Below are positions 24,131 through 35,207 of a DNA stretch of 64,000 nucleotides, one piece after another; within the stretch, counting starts at the first letter, position 1; every line of letters begins with the position of its first letter. The stretch comes from Epiperipatus broadwayi. Lineage: Eukaryota; Onychophora; Udeonychophora; Euonychophora; Peripatidae. Where the stretch lies: assembly GCA_028023455.1 (NCBI GenBank), contig JAQFVV010006198.1:34256736-34320735 (forward strand), in the 5' to 3' direction. A program made the translations under genes and the position numbers. The notes under the pieces were generated by a model. It was not told the origin of the DNA. It saw only the letters and a program-made list of their open reading frames with translations, and did not search any database.

Positions 24131-25329
24131 ATCAACTTGTGAAAAATTTAAAAGCAGTAACTTCTTTATGACTGTTTCCTCTTAAATTTTTATTCTCTTG
24201 TATCTGTTTTGATTGCTTTAGTTTTAGCTGTATTTAGGTCATGTGACATCTGACTTGATTTTTCTTGTATTTTTATTCTCGCTCAAATTTACTACAAATT
24301 CTACCAATCCTACATAACATTGAATGAAGTGCATCCTCATGTCCTAAGATATTGCATTATTATTATCATTATCATCAAATCTGATACAGTAAACTTTCCT
24401 TCCTCAATCTATAACTCCTCTATTATCAAGAAAACATTTATTTAACAGCTCACCTAAATAAATAACAAAACAGGAGAAAGCTATCTTCACTGTTTACATT
24501 TCTGGATAATTTTTTTTGAAAGGAAATTATTTAATTTTACAAATATTTTCTGATTCCTATGAAAATTTTATAGCTATCATAGCTCTTCACTTTCTCAAAA
24601 CCTTTTCACACTCAATTTTCTTTCATATTTTTCAACAATTCTTACAGTTATCAAAATATAATTTAAAACTTTCTTTGCATAAAAAAAAATCTGTTAGATG
24701 TTTCAAGATTCAACATGTTGCTAGCATATGCAATTAAAAGTAATTATTAGAAAAAATCTTGCATTTCACTGCATTGGGTCATTTCTCTAGTCCTATTAAA
24801 ATTTTTAATAAAAATATATATTAGCCACCTTCCTAATTACAAAATTTGCAACCATTAAATTCTTTTGCACCTTTTTGTTTTTTTTGCCTATAATTTTTAC
24901 AGTTTAATTGGTACTTCATCACTTCCCCTAGATTTAATCTCATTTATTTTATATCTTTCATTATTGCTGAATATACTTTATATAAGACTTTTTTAAATTT
25001 ATACAGATATCTCCATCATACAAATCGTTTGTATATTTTTCAATATACTTTTTCAGTACATCCTTTTTTTGTGTGTATGTGTGTGTTAACAATCTATTTT
25101 TTTAATTATTAGACTTCTGCATGTAAACTATTTTATTCTGTTAACCTGTCAAGTCAGATTTATTACTTTTTTGTATTTATCTGATTTACATTCATCTTAT
25201 AACCAGTCTTGCTTAGTCTTATCATTTTTATGTCTGTTTTTTTTTTTTTTGGTATTTATATATTGAATTATTTCCATTATCTAGTTGAATTGTTAATTGC
25301 TTTAGAAAAATGTGAACTTTAGTTGTAAG
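24131..25329. other. AT-rich sequence, partial repeat words
   Basis: Near 24233-24256 the words GTCATGTGACATCTGACTTG also occur at 28.8-28.9 kb, so a dispersed repeat touches this stretch. No gene. Confidence 0.5.
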
Positions 25330-25500
25330 TTTTTACAACATTCAATTATTAATAATAATAAACCGATTAACATTGAACACACTATATTTACCTGTATGTT
25401 ATTAATAGTTGAATGTATTTAGAAAAGTAAAACTTTAATTTGAATTTTTCTAAACACATTTCAATTAAATGAGCATTCTATACTAATCTGCATGCTCTAA
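25330..25500. mobile_element. SINE family S1 tail, inverted pair remnant
   Basis: Carries the S1 tail words TTATTAATAGTTGAATGTAT and TTAGAAAAGT, followed by AATTTTTCTAAACACATTTC. The left side (AACATTCAATTATTAATAA) is the inverted counterpart. The same tail ends the copies at 43.2, 44.4, 55.0 and 57.0 kb. Confidence 0.5.
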
Positions 25501-25539
25501 ACCAATAGTTGAATATTTAATCATCATTACCATTTTTAA

Positions 25540-26310
25540 TTATTCCACTACAAACTCTTCAAGTTTAGTCCAGTTCTTTCGATCTACATCACACGAGCAA
25601 ACTTCCTTATTTAGCCATCTATTTTACATGTGATCTCTTTTTCTAGTTTTTTTATAGTCTCTTGGGATCCAGTTTATCTTTTCTTTTAATAATATGCCTA
25701 TCTTATCTCCATTTTTTTTCTTAATTCTTTCAATGTTGTCAATAAAATTTGTTCTCTCACCCATGTATTTTGCTTTTGTTCTCTTTCTGTTTCTCCCAAC
25801 ATACCTCTCTCCAAATTTCATTGAGTCATCTGAAGTCTTTGTATTACTCTTCTATTGAATGTCCAGGTCTCAGATCTGTATGTAAAAACTGGTAAAATAC
25901 AACTATTAAAAAAACTTTCATTTTAAACAAAGTTTATTTTCTTTTAGTATTAAATTGTTTTTACCAGAATCACTTTAAGCTTAATCCTGTGATTAATTTC
26001 ATATATTATGTTACAATTATTATATTATATAATGAGCGTGCAAATAAGTCTTAACAAGCTTTTCTGAATTTCTCTATTCTCAGATTGGTTTTTAGCTAAG
26101 TCTGAAGATAGGGATATTCAGAAACGCTTGTTAAGAGCTATTAGTATGCTCATTATATAACATTTGTAGTACAAGCTTATTAAATTAAGTCACGTAATTT
26201 ATGACTTGATTTCCTTGTAATTATGTTGCAATTATTAACTTTTTTAATTTTTGATTATCAGACTTTATTTTCTTATGTGAAAATCTGTTGAACATCATTT
26301 TAGTTTTTTT
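25540..26310 (-). mobile_element. RTE-type LINE 3' part, split by a small TIR element
   Basis: The minus-strand frame at 25624-25821 reads VGRNRKRTKAKYMGERTNFI then NIERIKK and INWIPRDYKKTRKRDHM, matching the RTE C terminus at 61.9-62.1 kb (VTRRDRKRN-W-RE, VERIKR, LNWIPRD). Upstream on the minus strand, around 26220-26300, KMMFNRFSHKKIKSDNQKLK matches the RT thumb block KVMFNGFSQKMKIKID. The element at 26028-26157 interrupts it. Confidence 0.65.
26028..26157. mobile_element. Small TIR element related to family C
   Basis: About 45-bp inverted ends: TATAATGAGCGTGCAAATAA with CTTAACAAGC on the left, and the complement of GCTTGTTAAGAGC and GCTCATTATA on the right. Related to 28851-29226 by the CTTAACAAGC and GGGATATTC words. 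It keeps a decayed version of the helix I pairing of the family C hammerhead (TCTGAAT... with ...ATATTCAGA; TCAGA with TCTGA) but the ribozyme core is lost. Confidence 0.65.
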
Positions 26311-28384
26311 TTTTTTAGCATGTATCTTTTGTCATACTTTCTTACTTTTATCTGTTAACTCATGCATAAACAATTAAATAAAGTTTGAATTTTTCTAAGA
26401 ACATTTAAGTAGATGGTGAAATTAGTCCACATGTAATTACAAGTAAAATGTTACCATCACAGACCTTCATTCATCTCAGTTTTCTATTAATATTTGTATA
26501 TAACTTATTTATATCAATATTTATACTGTTTATATATATATATATAATTAAATGATAACATCCATGGCATTTAATATGAAAATAGAGCAGAGATGGCCAA
26601 ACTTCATCTAATTATGAGATAATTAAACAAATCCATCTCATATTCTCTGCTTTATTTTCATATACGTTTAATTCCCGTGCACAGTTATTATTTACTATTT
26701 ATTATCATTTGTCTTATATTTGATTATCAATGTAGGGGTTGTAAAAAATAAGACTTCTTTATCCTCTGCCTAATTAGATACGATTTCATAATTGATTATG
26801 GTATACTTAAATCTGGCATCAATATTAATTCTATTTCAAAATTTTAATGTTTTTCAAATTTAGCTTTATGTACATTGAAAACCATAAGACTCAACATCAG
26901 TCTTTAGTTTAATTTGCTTGATTATTTCATAGCTAAATGGACCTTTGTCATCTCCTCTATATATATATATATTCTCTCTACTATGATTATTAAGCAACTG
27001 ATAGCAAATTCAAAGTTCTTAGGTTTTTTTTTTTTTTAGTATTGATATAGTCTTTTATCAATAACCGAAGCATTAAATTTTCTTTGAATAATTTTCAGCT
27101 TCAATTTGAATTAATTCTACTACTATTTATTGTTTTATCGATGTTTTTTTTTTTTTTGTACAGTAAATTTAAATATTTTTTGTAGTATTTGTCTTTCAAT
27201 TTTTCAAAATCCTGTACTTTTGGATCCTTTTTTCCCCCTTATACCTTCAATTCCATATAAGGATGATATAAAAATACATCAGCTGAGGGTTTACTCTGAT
27301 ATTTTGAATACTGTCCCTAAGTTTATTTTTTATTAACCTTATAATCCTGTTGGAATTCATGGTTATCATCTGAACTTTGAAAATCTTTTGTGATTCTTAA
27401 ACCATATATTTATTTATTAATAGATTTTCTCAACAAAATATATTAGCATTTTACTTCATTTCTTACTTTTAATCCATATTTCATATAATTTTTAGGATTT
27501 TCCCCCCTGTTCGGCCACAACATTCCAATCCACCAATTATTATTATACAACTTTGTATTTTTTTTTTCCAATTAGTTTTTTAGTTTCTTTATTCATGTTT
27601 TCTAAGTTTTCTTTGTCATGATTACTAGTTGGCATTTGCAACTTAAGCAATCATATTTTTTCTTCTTGACATATCTTGTTGTATCTGCTGCTGCAACAAA
27701 CTTTTAAAGTTTCTTTTCTTCACAATCCACCAGTTTGTCTCATGACTTTTTATATTTTGCCCAGTAAATTCCAGTCTTATCTGGCTTAGTCATAGTTCTA
27801 ATATTCTTAACTACCTAGATTGGATGTGCAATAGTAGCCATTTTAATTGATGTGCTTAGTTATGGGGAATAACACTTTAGTTTAGTGCTTTTTAAATTTG
27901 AATAAATTAACCAAAAATGATTAAAAATAGGATTTCTTTGTGTAATGATATAACCCATATTAACAGTGCAGTGTTCTTGAAATAGAAAGATGTAAAGAAT
28001 GAGCTTTATTATCTGAACTAAGTTTATAAATACGGAAATAGCAGCATTCGAATCATGCACGGTAATGTTGAAGTGAGAAATTCAACCAGTAATGTTATAA
28101 TGCCATTGATGTAGTTTGATCTTTTTGAATTTGGCTTAAAGAATGACTGGTTTACTATGTATTGCTATGTAAACCATTATAATAGTTGTATAAAGAAGGA
28201 TTTGCTTTCATAAAGAGAACAAACTAAACTGAACATGATATGAAGTGCGCAATTGTTACAAATTGTCATGATCTAATAAATAGGCTGGAGCAGTGGCATT
28301 TTTTTGCATCAACCATAACATGAAAGTAGGGAATAATTTGTCCATTTTTTTTAATGGCTAGTAAAGCCAGAAATAAATAATTGA
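26311..28384. other. No supported gene, possibly old LINE sequence
   Basis: Mostly T-rich. A minus-strand stretch near 27500-27780 (LSCKCQLVIM, DKTGIYWAKYKKS) may be decayed coding sequence but was not identified. An inverted pair of GCAGAGA words lies near 26585-26665. Confidence 0.35.
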
Positions 28385-28485
28385 ATGGCATAAGTTCAAG
28401 TGTCGGAAGTGCCAGTAGCAGAATCAATTCGAGGATTTCACACTTCAGAATCTGACACTCTATGGTTGCACTAAAACATACAGGG
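28385..28485 (-). mobile_element. tRNA-like SINE family S2, copy 2
   Basis: Words AAGTTCAAGTGTCGGAAGTG, CAGAATCAATTCGAGGATTT, AGAATCTGACACTCTA and TGCACTAAAAC match the S2 set. The minus strand reads as an A-box to B-box tRNA-like unit. Confidence 0.55.
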
Positions 28486-28798
28486 TCTTGTTTAAAATAA
28501 ACTTTTATGAATATAAAAAATTTATATTTAAATAGGTGTATTAATTCTTTGTGTATATATATGTGGTTTGTGCATTTAGAAGAGTTTTATTTACACTAAA
28601 TAAAAATGATTTTCTGATGAATAGTTTTTAGATAATGAAGAAGATTGAGAAGTATTGCTTTTAGTGGGAGTAATTATCTGTTTACTTTTACTAAAAACTT
28701 CAGCTATTTTTTCAAAATTATCTCTTCTCCAATAATGTCATGACATTTTAAATTTGTCTACTACTTAAGTAAAAGATTTAATTTTTTTTTAAAAAAAT
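28486..28798. other. AT-rich sequence without recognised feature
   Basis: Nothing recognised on either strand. Confidence 0.5.
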
Positions 28799-28916
28799 CA
28801 AGTCAGATGTCACATGACCTAATTTAATAAGCTTGTGTTTACAAATGTTATATATAGAGCTCACAAAATAAGCTCTTAACAAGCTTATTAAATTAGGTCA
28901 TGTGACATCTGACTTA
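28799..28916. repeat. Local palindrome overlapping the family C left end
   Basis: AAGTCAGATGTCACATGACC then AATTTAATAAGCTT at 28800-28833 is repeated in inverted form at 28881-28915. Single copies of the same words occur near 24240 and, altered, near 26170-26205. Confidence 0.65.
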
Positions 28917-29226
28917 TTTTTTGCTATGATGGTTTTGGCGATTTTATATTGCTAAAGCTATTAACATATGGTGTATCTGGACTTAGTTCAGTCCCATATG
29001 GCTATTTAAGTTAGATAGTTGGATTGGAAAACATATGGATGTCTGAAAATTTCAGATTTTTTACTTAATAGTTATACATTAGATACAATGCTGAGCTTGT
29101 CCTGGTATTTTTAATCTAATGATAGAATATCCTAACACCTCATTGAGGATGCCATAGCAGAAACCGGGCTGAGGTTGGGGATATTCTACAAAGCTTGTTA
29201 AGAGCTTATTTTGCAAGCTCTATATA
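28851..29226. mobile_element. Family C TIR element with hammerhead remnant
   Basis: 36-bp inverted ends: TATATAGAGCTCACAAAATA with AGCTCTTAACAAGCTT at left, and AAGCTTGTTAAGAGCTTATT with TTGCAAGCTCTATATA at right. Ends inside a TA-rich flank, so a TA target duplication is possible. No open frame. The right half carries the hammerhead-like fold at 29125-29186 directly before the right inverted end. Confidence 0.7.
29125..29186 (+). ncRNA. Hammerhead-like fold, family C, decayed core
   Basis: In order: GAATATCC, loop TAAC, ACCTCA, core position TTGAGGA (CTGATGA expected), helix II TGC-CATA-GCA, core GAAA, CCGGGC (GTC expected at the cleavage site), TGAGGT, loop TGG, GGATATTC. Helix I pairs perfectly as 6 bp plus 8 bp across an asymmetric internal loop, the layout of natural type I hammerheads. 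Two core changes and a lost cleavage triplet mean this copy is probably inactive. Confidence 0.55.
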
Positions 29227-30239
29227 TTAATTTTATTATCCTTAACCATCTTTATGACTGCCTTTTTTTTTTTTAAGATTTTAATGCTTGTATGATTTAT
29301 TTATTTTTTTTAAGTTTATACTGGGCATAATTTAAGAAAGCGATCTCTGTTATGCTTTCATAGATAATTTTCAATGCTTTATACCGTCATGAAATCTTGC
29401 ATATCACTTGAAAACATTTTTGTGATTCATGGCTTCACTACTATGCACCCTTGAATCATTTCAAATGTTTCATTAGCAGTTTTTCCCTAATTTGTTGGTA
29501 GGGCTATCACATTTTATGTCATAATCCAGACAGTAATACCTTAAAAATTATATGGTGAATAGCTCATCTATGTCATTACTACATAAATATATTGATTCCA
29601 AGATGTTGGTGCAGGCAGTTTGGAGAGACCCAATCATCTTTTCATTGGTACACAATATATTGAACCAGATGCTTTATCCACTTCAAAGGCAACTATCACG
29701 AAATTAAAACTAACAACTATATAAAGATTTTAAAAGAAAACTATTTAAAAGTTTTGTAATGTATTAAGAGTACGTGCAATAACACATATTCGTTTATATT
29801 TTAAAATTCTGTGATTTTTCTTTTTCAATAGATTTTAGTTTAAAATAATTTGATGCTTGTTTTTTATTTTGTGATTGTAATTTATTTTAAAGGCTGAGAC
29901 TTATTTTTTAAAATTAATTTTGAAATAGATAAGAGCCTTGGTCAGATGTTTTTTTAATTAAGATTAAGCTGGAGATAGAGATTTACCTGGTCAAAACCTT
30001 TTAATTAAAGATTAGGTGAGAGATAATTCACATAAATAGGCTCAGGTTTTTGACTGAGTTATTATTCTGCCTTTTATTCCTATTCGTATTCTTATTGTGA
30101 TTTTTATTCAGAGTGATTTTTATATTTGCTAACTGCTCAACGTGAATCGCCAAACTTGAATTTCTGCGGACTGTTAATAAGATTTACTATTTGCCATGTT
30201 AGTAGTGACCATTCAATTGTCTAGCTATTATCTCTTTTA
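29227..30239. other. No supported gene
   Basis: AT-rich. Words near 29420-29480 (ATCATTTCAAATGTTTCA...AGTTTTTCCC) recur near 52125-52150, so part is a dispersed repeat. Confidence 0.45.
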
Positions 30240-30440
30240 GCAATATGTCAAGCCCAACTCCAGTCTTTTAATTTTTTCAATGAGGTTAGTAATACCTGTT
30301 TGTTCTCTTAGCCATATATTGTGTTTTCGATCTTTTCTTGTTACTCCCAACATGCATAATCATTTAAATATCTCTAATTATTTTATTATGTATTTTTCTT
30401 ATTATTTCATGTATTGGTCTTAGTTTTAAGATTTTATATT
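30240..30440 (-). mobile_element. RTE-type LINE 3' fragment
   Basis: Reverse-complement words match the C-terminal coding part of the RTE at 61.9-62.0 kb: AAGACTGGAGTTGGGCTTGA, AAATTAAAAGACTGG, CTAAGAGAACAAACAG and GTTGGGAGTAACAAGAAAAG. Stops and missing pieces show decay. Confidence 0.6.
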
Positions 30441-31397
30441 TTAAATTTATCTGAGAGTGTATTACGATTTTAGATTTAGTTGTTTTCTCTTTTATATTAC
30501 TAACCATTGCTAAATGCTTGGGCAGGTATTAATAATTTTGTTTTTAATTCATCTATCCTTTATTCTTTTGTTATAATTAATTTAGACAATCTTGGTTTGC
30601 ATTTCCTGCAGACTACAAATCTTTTGGCTAGTGGTTTATCGAGTATATTGTTCTGTTTTTTTTAGTCAGTAGAGATTTTGTTTTTCCTATGTTTCAGATT
30701 ATGTAATACCATACTCTTTTCTTTTTCTCTTGTCGGAATCGACCTTGAAGGGCTTAAACATGCTCATTATTGAGTGATTGCAGACATTTGACATTCTTAT
30801 GTCCCGATGTTTCTTTTCTGGACTAAGGAAAGCTCATCTGCACTGTTAGTCAACTTCCGTACAAGATTGTTCTCTTTTGAAATCTCTAAATAAAGGAAGG
30901 CTGGAATTTGTTTATATAAATCGCTAGCAGGAAGGCATAAATCCCTTTTAATTCTTAGGTGAGAAAACGAACTTATCTGCCAGGGTGTTTAATGTTACCT
31001 TATTCTCATACACTCTGATAAATCCGTAGGAGAAGTCTAGGTCAAACTTTTATATTTTGTTTGACTAATATTTATTTTAGATTTAATAAACTTTAAAATT
31101 GTTCATAATTATTTTGGCTAACGTTGGTCTCTGTTCTTTTCTCAATTGTCTGAACAAATGTTAAAGGTCTCTTTCTCCCACTGGGTCTAGCTGGTAGCAT
31201 TTATCATCATCGACTTTTGGATCACCGTAAATTAAATTTTCTAGGTAGATAGTGACCTAGAGGCGTCTCCTTGGTGATCAAAAGAAGATCAAAGTGACCA
31301 GTACAATATATATGTGTGAAAATATCCCAATGCATCTTGCTAACTGAAAATTCAAATATTAATTATTTAAATCATGCTTCCATACATTGTTTTTTCA
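30441..31397. other. GC-richer island, possible LTR-like sequence
   Basis: From about 30734 (TGTCGGAATCGACCTTGAAG) to about 31160 the composition is less AT-biased and carries a TATAAAT and AATAAA-like words, as LTRs do. No matching end or target duplication was found, so it is left unassigned. Confidence 0.3.
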
Positions 31398-31567
31398 GCA
31401 ATGCCCTCTGTGAATAAATATAAAGTCTAAATTTCAACCAGCTGACTCAAAGTGGTAACGTTATGATATTTTAGCAATGGCCTCTGTGAATAAATATAGT
31501 CAGCTTCAAATAGCACAACTATTTGAAGTTAAGACTTTATAAATATTCATAGAGGTCGTTGCTGAAT
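31398..31567. repeat. Foldback repeat
   Basis: CAGCAATGCCCTCTGTGAAT with AAATATAAAGTCT at left is matched by AGACTTTATAAATATTCATA with GAGGTCGTTGCTG at right as inverted arms. A third, direct copy of the left word (AGCAATGGCCTCTGTGAATA) lies near 31474. Confidence 0.65.
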
Positions 31568-32334
31568 AAACATAACCTTTGGGAGAGTGATTTGAACATT
31601 ATATGTATACAAGCGAAAAGTTGAATTATTATTTTTTAATTATTTGAATTTGTTTTAACTTATTTTTTAATTGACTATTATAATAATCTGCATAAGAGAC
31701 TAAAAATAATGATACAGGAATAAAATCTTGGTAATTATCTCTTTACTTTCTGGCAGTTTTTAACATCCCAACAAAATTACAATGGGCAATGTAGTCCAAA
31801 ATGTTATGGTTATCAATTTTATTACTTTAAGAGGAAGGATTAGGTTGTATTTAAGTAATATTTTTTATTTAATCTTGTATGCACATATGTTAAAAAATAA
31901 TAATAAGCAGTTTAAAAAATAGTATATTTTAAATTTTAAAAAAACGTTGATAATGTAAAGTAATAAGTATAATATTTTTACCCATTTAATTGTTTCCAGA
32001 GAAGTAGCATGATAATTGAATATAAGCTGATAAAACCGATTTATTTTATATATTGACATATATACATTACATATCTACATTTTTCTTAATCATTTTTTTT
32101 ATGCTATAAAATGTATGTATTTATATTATGTAACCATTCGGATTAATTCACAACAGTCTTCCATAATCTTATAATCTATTGAACCATGAAAGATATAGCA
32201 GATTGATTACTCTCACTTTATATATATGGGAAAAAATTTCTATTCTTCAGATGATAGAGGTTTAAACTTCTGAGTTTTCACACAAAAAACAATGGTCTGA
32301 CTTTCTATTTAAATACCATAAAAATAAATAATCA
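31568..32334. other. AT-rich sequence without recognised feature
   Basis: No gene or repeat recognised. Confidence 0.5.
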
Positions 32335-32410
32335 AATAACTTTCTTGCTCAGGAGTTCATAAGAAGACCAAGCATCAAAGATATCAGAATCTGACATTTA
32401 ACTATTACCC
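32335..32410 (-). mobile_element. tRNA-like SINE family S2, partial copy
   Basis: CTTGCTCAGGAGTTCATAAG, then AGAATCTGACATTTAACTAT, match the S2 word order; the middle is shortened. Confidence 0.5.
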
Positions 32411-33318
32411 CAAACCAAATTCCATAACTGTGAGCTAATTGTAATTGATTTTAAACACAATCGGATATATATATATGTAATAATGTAAATTATAATCATT
32501 TCACAATGGATAAAGGGAATTTCTATTCACATTAAAGTACCCAATAGAATATTATATTTCACACTTTAAGGAATTGAAAGCACGCAAGTTAAAGATGGAA
32601 ATTGTCACATACCTATATAAAGACTGCATAGATAAATTTGAATTTTATTAAATCTAAAGTTCATGATTAAAGTTTTAAGAAAATACAATGTTTTGAATAA
32701 TGATGAATAATACTTTATGGAAAGTTTTTAAAAATAATGTAGATAAATTTGTATAATATAATGTGGTAGCTTATTACTATTGCTAAGACAGTGATGAAAT
32801 TAAAATCTAGCTCCTATCATAGCTATCCCATCAGTCATATTTTAGTATTTTTAATTGGAACAATCCTACTATTACAGTTTTTTAATTTTCTAACAAAACC
32901 ATCTATTACTTCTCACACAAAACTTATTTATTTTTTAATGAATATTTTATTTTGTGCTATCATCATCACAGTAGATTTACAATTATACTTATTTATAATA
33001 TTTAATTTTGTTTCATAGCATATCAAAATACACCAAAAATTTTACTTGCTCAACAATTTATTTTTATTAGGATATATGTCATTGGGATAAAAAAAACATA
33101 TCTGGATATTCCATAAAGTTTTACATGTACACTGTCATTTCATATTATTTCCATGTATAAAATATTGTTCCACATTATTTCTATTCTTGTTTTAACTTGT
33201 ATATAAAATGCTTTAACTATTTTGCTTCGGTGTTTAAATCAAACTGTAAATGTTTGCAATAGCAAAATATTACTGCTGTGATTGGTTTTAAGCAAATTAA
33301 TTTGAAAACAACTTTTTA
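32411..33318. other. AT-rich sequence without recognised feature
   Basis: The hydrophobic open frame at 32791-33018 has no exon or codon signal beyond T-richness and is not called. Confidence 0.5.
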
Positions 33319-33377
33319 TTATTATGGACCAACTGATGATTGCTGGTTTAGCATGAAATACGTATATTGGTGATTAT
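33319..33377 (+). ncRNA. Type I hammerhead ribozyme motif, family A copy 1
   Basis: CCAA, CTGATGA, helix II TTGCTGGTTTAGCAT (TGCTG pairs with TAGCA around GTT), GAAA, helix III AT-ACGT-AT, cleavage-site A, TTGG. The proximal helix I is CCAA with TTGG. The distal helix I pairing is weak here (3 of 5). The core matches the hammerhead consensus (CUGAUGA, GAAA, UH). Homologous to 63496-63554 and 63876-63935. Confidence 0.7.
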
Positions 33378-33480
33378 TTATCTTTTCAACATATGTGTGT
33401 TCAAGTGTATCAGTGTTATGAGATGGTGTGGAGAGTGGTGGGTCATGTGAAAGTCTGTGCTCATACCCTGTCTATTACAT
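33378..33480 (+). mobile_element. tRNA-like region following hammerhead A1
   Basis: Downstream of the ribozyme, after an ACATATGTGTG linker, GAGATGGTGTGGAGAGTGG resembles an A-box region and GTCTGTGCTCATACCCTG a B-box region. The same order (ribozyme, CATGT linker, tRNA-like unit) is seen on the minus strand at 63.4-63.5 kb. Confidence 0.45.
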
Positions 33481-34494
33481 ATATAGACACAGGTATATAT
33501 AAGCCTGTGTATTTCAGCTATTATTGAATATATATTATATTGTTTGAGACATGCAAATTTCTCAAGAGTGAAATTGAAAAAATATTTGATTACAAAACTC
33601 TCAGTTGTAGCTTTGTTAGAAATTAGTTTGCATTGTCTTTTTTATTACTCTGTATGCAATATTCACATCAGTCAGTAGGATTTTATAATTTATGTATTTT
33701 CAATTTTTAGAATGGTACTCAACTAATGTATATTATTTTTCCATATAATTGATAATGCAAAAAAAAAAAACATTAAAAAAAAATTCTATTTTTCTTTCTA
33801 TAATTCTGGTATCTCTGTAGAATCACTCTTATATAGACAATGACTATGTATAGACAGTGGCTATTGTCTTTTTGAATAAGTTAACTGTGAATTGATATAA
33901 TATATATTCTAAATTTATTTAATTGTGAAAAGATGAATCAGTTTTTTTTTTTTTTTAAGCAAACAAAATTCTGTAGTTAGCTGAAAACTTTTCTAAAGTA
34001 GCAGGAAAAAAAATTTTTCTAAATCAACTAACATGAAGTTTGAACAGAAAACTTTTTTAAAAAATAGATTTTAATGAAGAAAAGATGAGGATGAAAGAAC
34101 TAATCATTAAATTTTTATTTATTACTATTTTTTTTATTATGAAAAGTATATATAAGTTAAAATTAATAGTTATTAATAATATATTTAATATTTTTAAGTC
34201 AGCAGCATAATGAAAAGGGAAGATTACTTTCGTTGAATTATTTTAGTCAGAACATTTATTATAAATTTTTTATAATGTATAATAAAATATTCTCTAACTA
34301 TACATTAAATAAAAAATAATGGGGCTTGTGCTTGTTTAGTTTTAAAAATATAGTATATTATAAAGATATCTGCTGGGAATTAACATTTTTCTTATTTCAA
34401 AATGAATTTTAATGAATCATTAAAATTTGAAATGTTAATTGTGAAATTTAGATTTTGTTTTTGTTTTTTTTTTTAAAAAGGAAAAGTTCAGACT
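33481..34494. other. AT-rich sequence without recognised feature
   Basis: A short inverted pair (CTATTACATATATAGACACA region) follows the SINE-like unit. No gene. Confidence 0.5.
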
Positions 34495-34562
34495 AGCTAT
34501 ATGAGATAGAATCGATAGCTGAAAGGTGCTTGAAAGTCTGTGTTCAAATCATCTACGATTAC
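34495..34562 (+). mobile_element. tRNA-like fragment, same head type as family A
   Basis: TATGAGATAGAATCGATAG, then GCTTGAAAGTCTGTGTTCAA and ATCATC resemble the tRNA-like heads at 33.4 kb and, on the minus strand, 63.4 kb (ACTTGAAAGTCTGAGTTCAA). No hammerhead is found next to it. Confidence 0.45.
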
Positions 34563-34682
34563 ATCTAATTTCCAGGTATATTCAATTATGCTTGTATTCT
34601 AATACTAGTTGCAACTATAAGATGGACACTGAATCCATATGTATGTTAGTATTATTAAACCTAAGTCTATGAACTAGTTTAA

Positions 34683-34750
34683 ATTCTCGTGCAGTAGTAG
34701 AATGTCAGATTCTTGAGCATAAGGTCCTCGAATCAATTCCAGTTCTGACA
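34683..34750 (+). mobile_element. tRNA-like SINE family S2, tRNA-sense copy
   Basis: Reads GTGCAGTAGTAGAATG, TCAGATTCTTGAG and GGTCCTCGAATCAATTCC in tRNA order, then ends in S2 words (AGTTCTGACATTT, GAATTCATGAACT). This copy shows most clearly that S2 is tRNA-derived. Confidence 0.6.
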
Positions 34751-34826
34751 TTTATTATGAATTCATGAACTATAAAGTCAAATCTATTATTTTCAATTTT
34801 AATTAATTTAAACATTATTAGTCCAT

Positions 34827-35207
34827 GATTTAGTTAGAACTAAATACTATAATTACTTTTAGTGTTGTTTTACATATTGTAAGAAGATTAAAAACTATGG
34901 ACAACTTCCATATCTTTTCAGTTTTTAAAGTCAGCCATTTCCCCTGTCATCGCGATTTAGTTAGAACTAAATACTGAAATTGCTTTTATTACTGTTTTAC
35001 ATATCGTAAGGAGATTAAAAACTTTAGACAACTTCCATGTCTTTTCAGTTTTTAAAGTCAACCATTTTGCTTGTCATCATGACTTAGTTAGAATTAAATT
35101 CTGAAATTTCTTTTATTATTGTTTTATATATCGTAAGGAGATTAAAAGCTGTAGACAACTTCCGTGTTTTTTCAGTTTTTAAAGTCAGCCATTTTCCCTG
35201 TCTTGGT
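34827..35207. repeat. Tandem repeat, three 127-bp units
   Basis: Units start at 34827, 34954 and 35081 with GATTTAGTTAGAACTAAAT (third unit GACTTAGTTAGAATTAAAT) and contain ATCGTAAGGAGATTAAAA, ACAACTTCC and TTTTCAGTTTTTAAAGTCA. Spacing is exactly 127 bp both times. Each unit starts with the palindrome TTAGTTAGAACTAA. Confidence 0.85.

Noticed and set aside
30734-31160. A second solo LTR
   Set aside because: Composition and the TGTCGG start are suggestive, but no matching end or target duplication was found.
32791-33018. 75-codon hydrophobic frame as a membrane protein
   Set aside because: T-rich DNA gives such frames by chance; no codon bias, splice sites or homologue.
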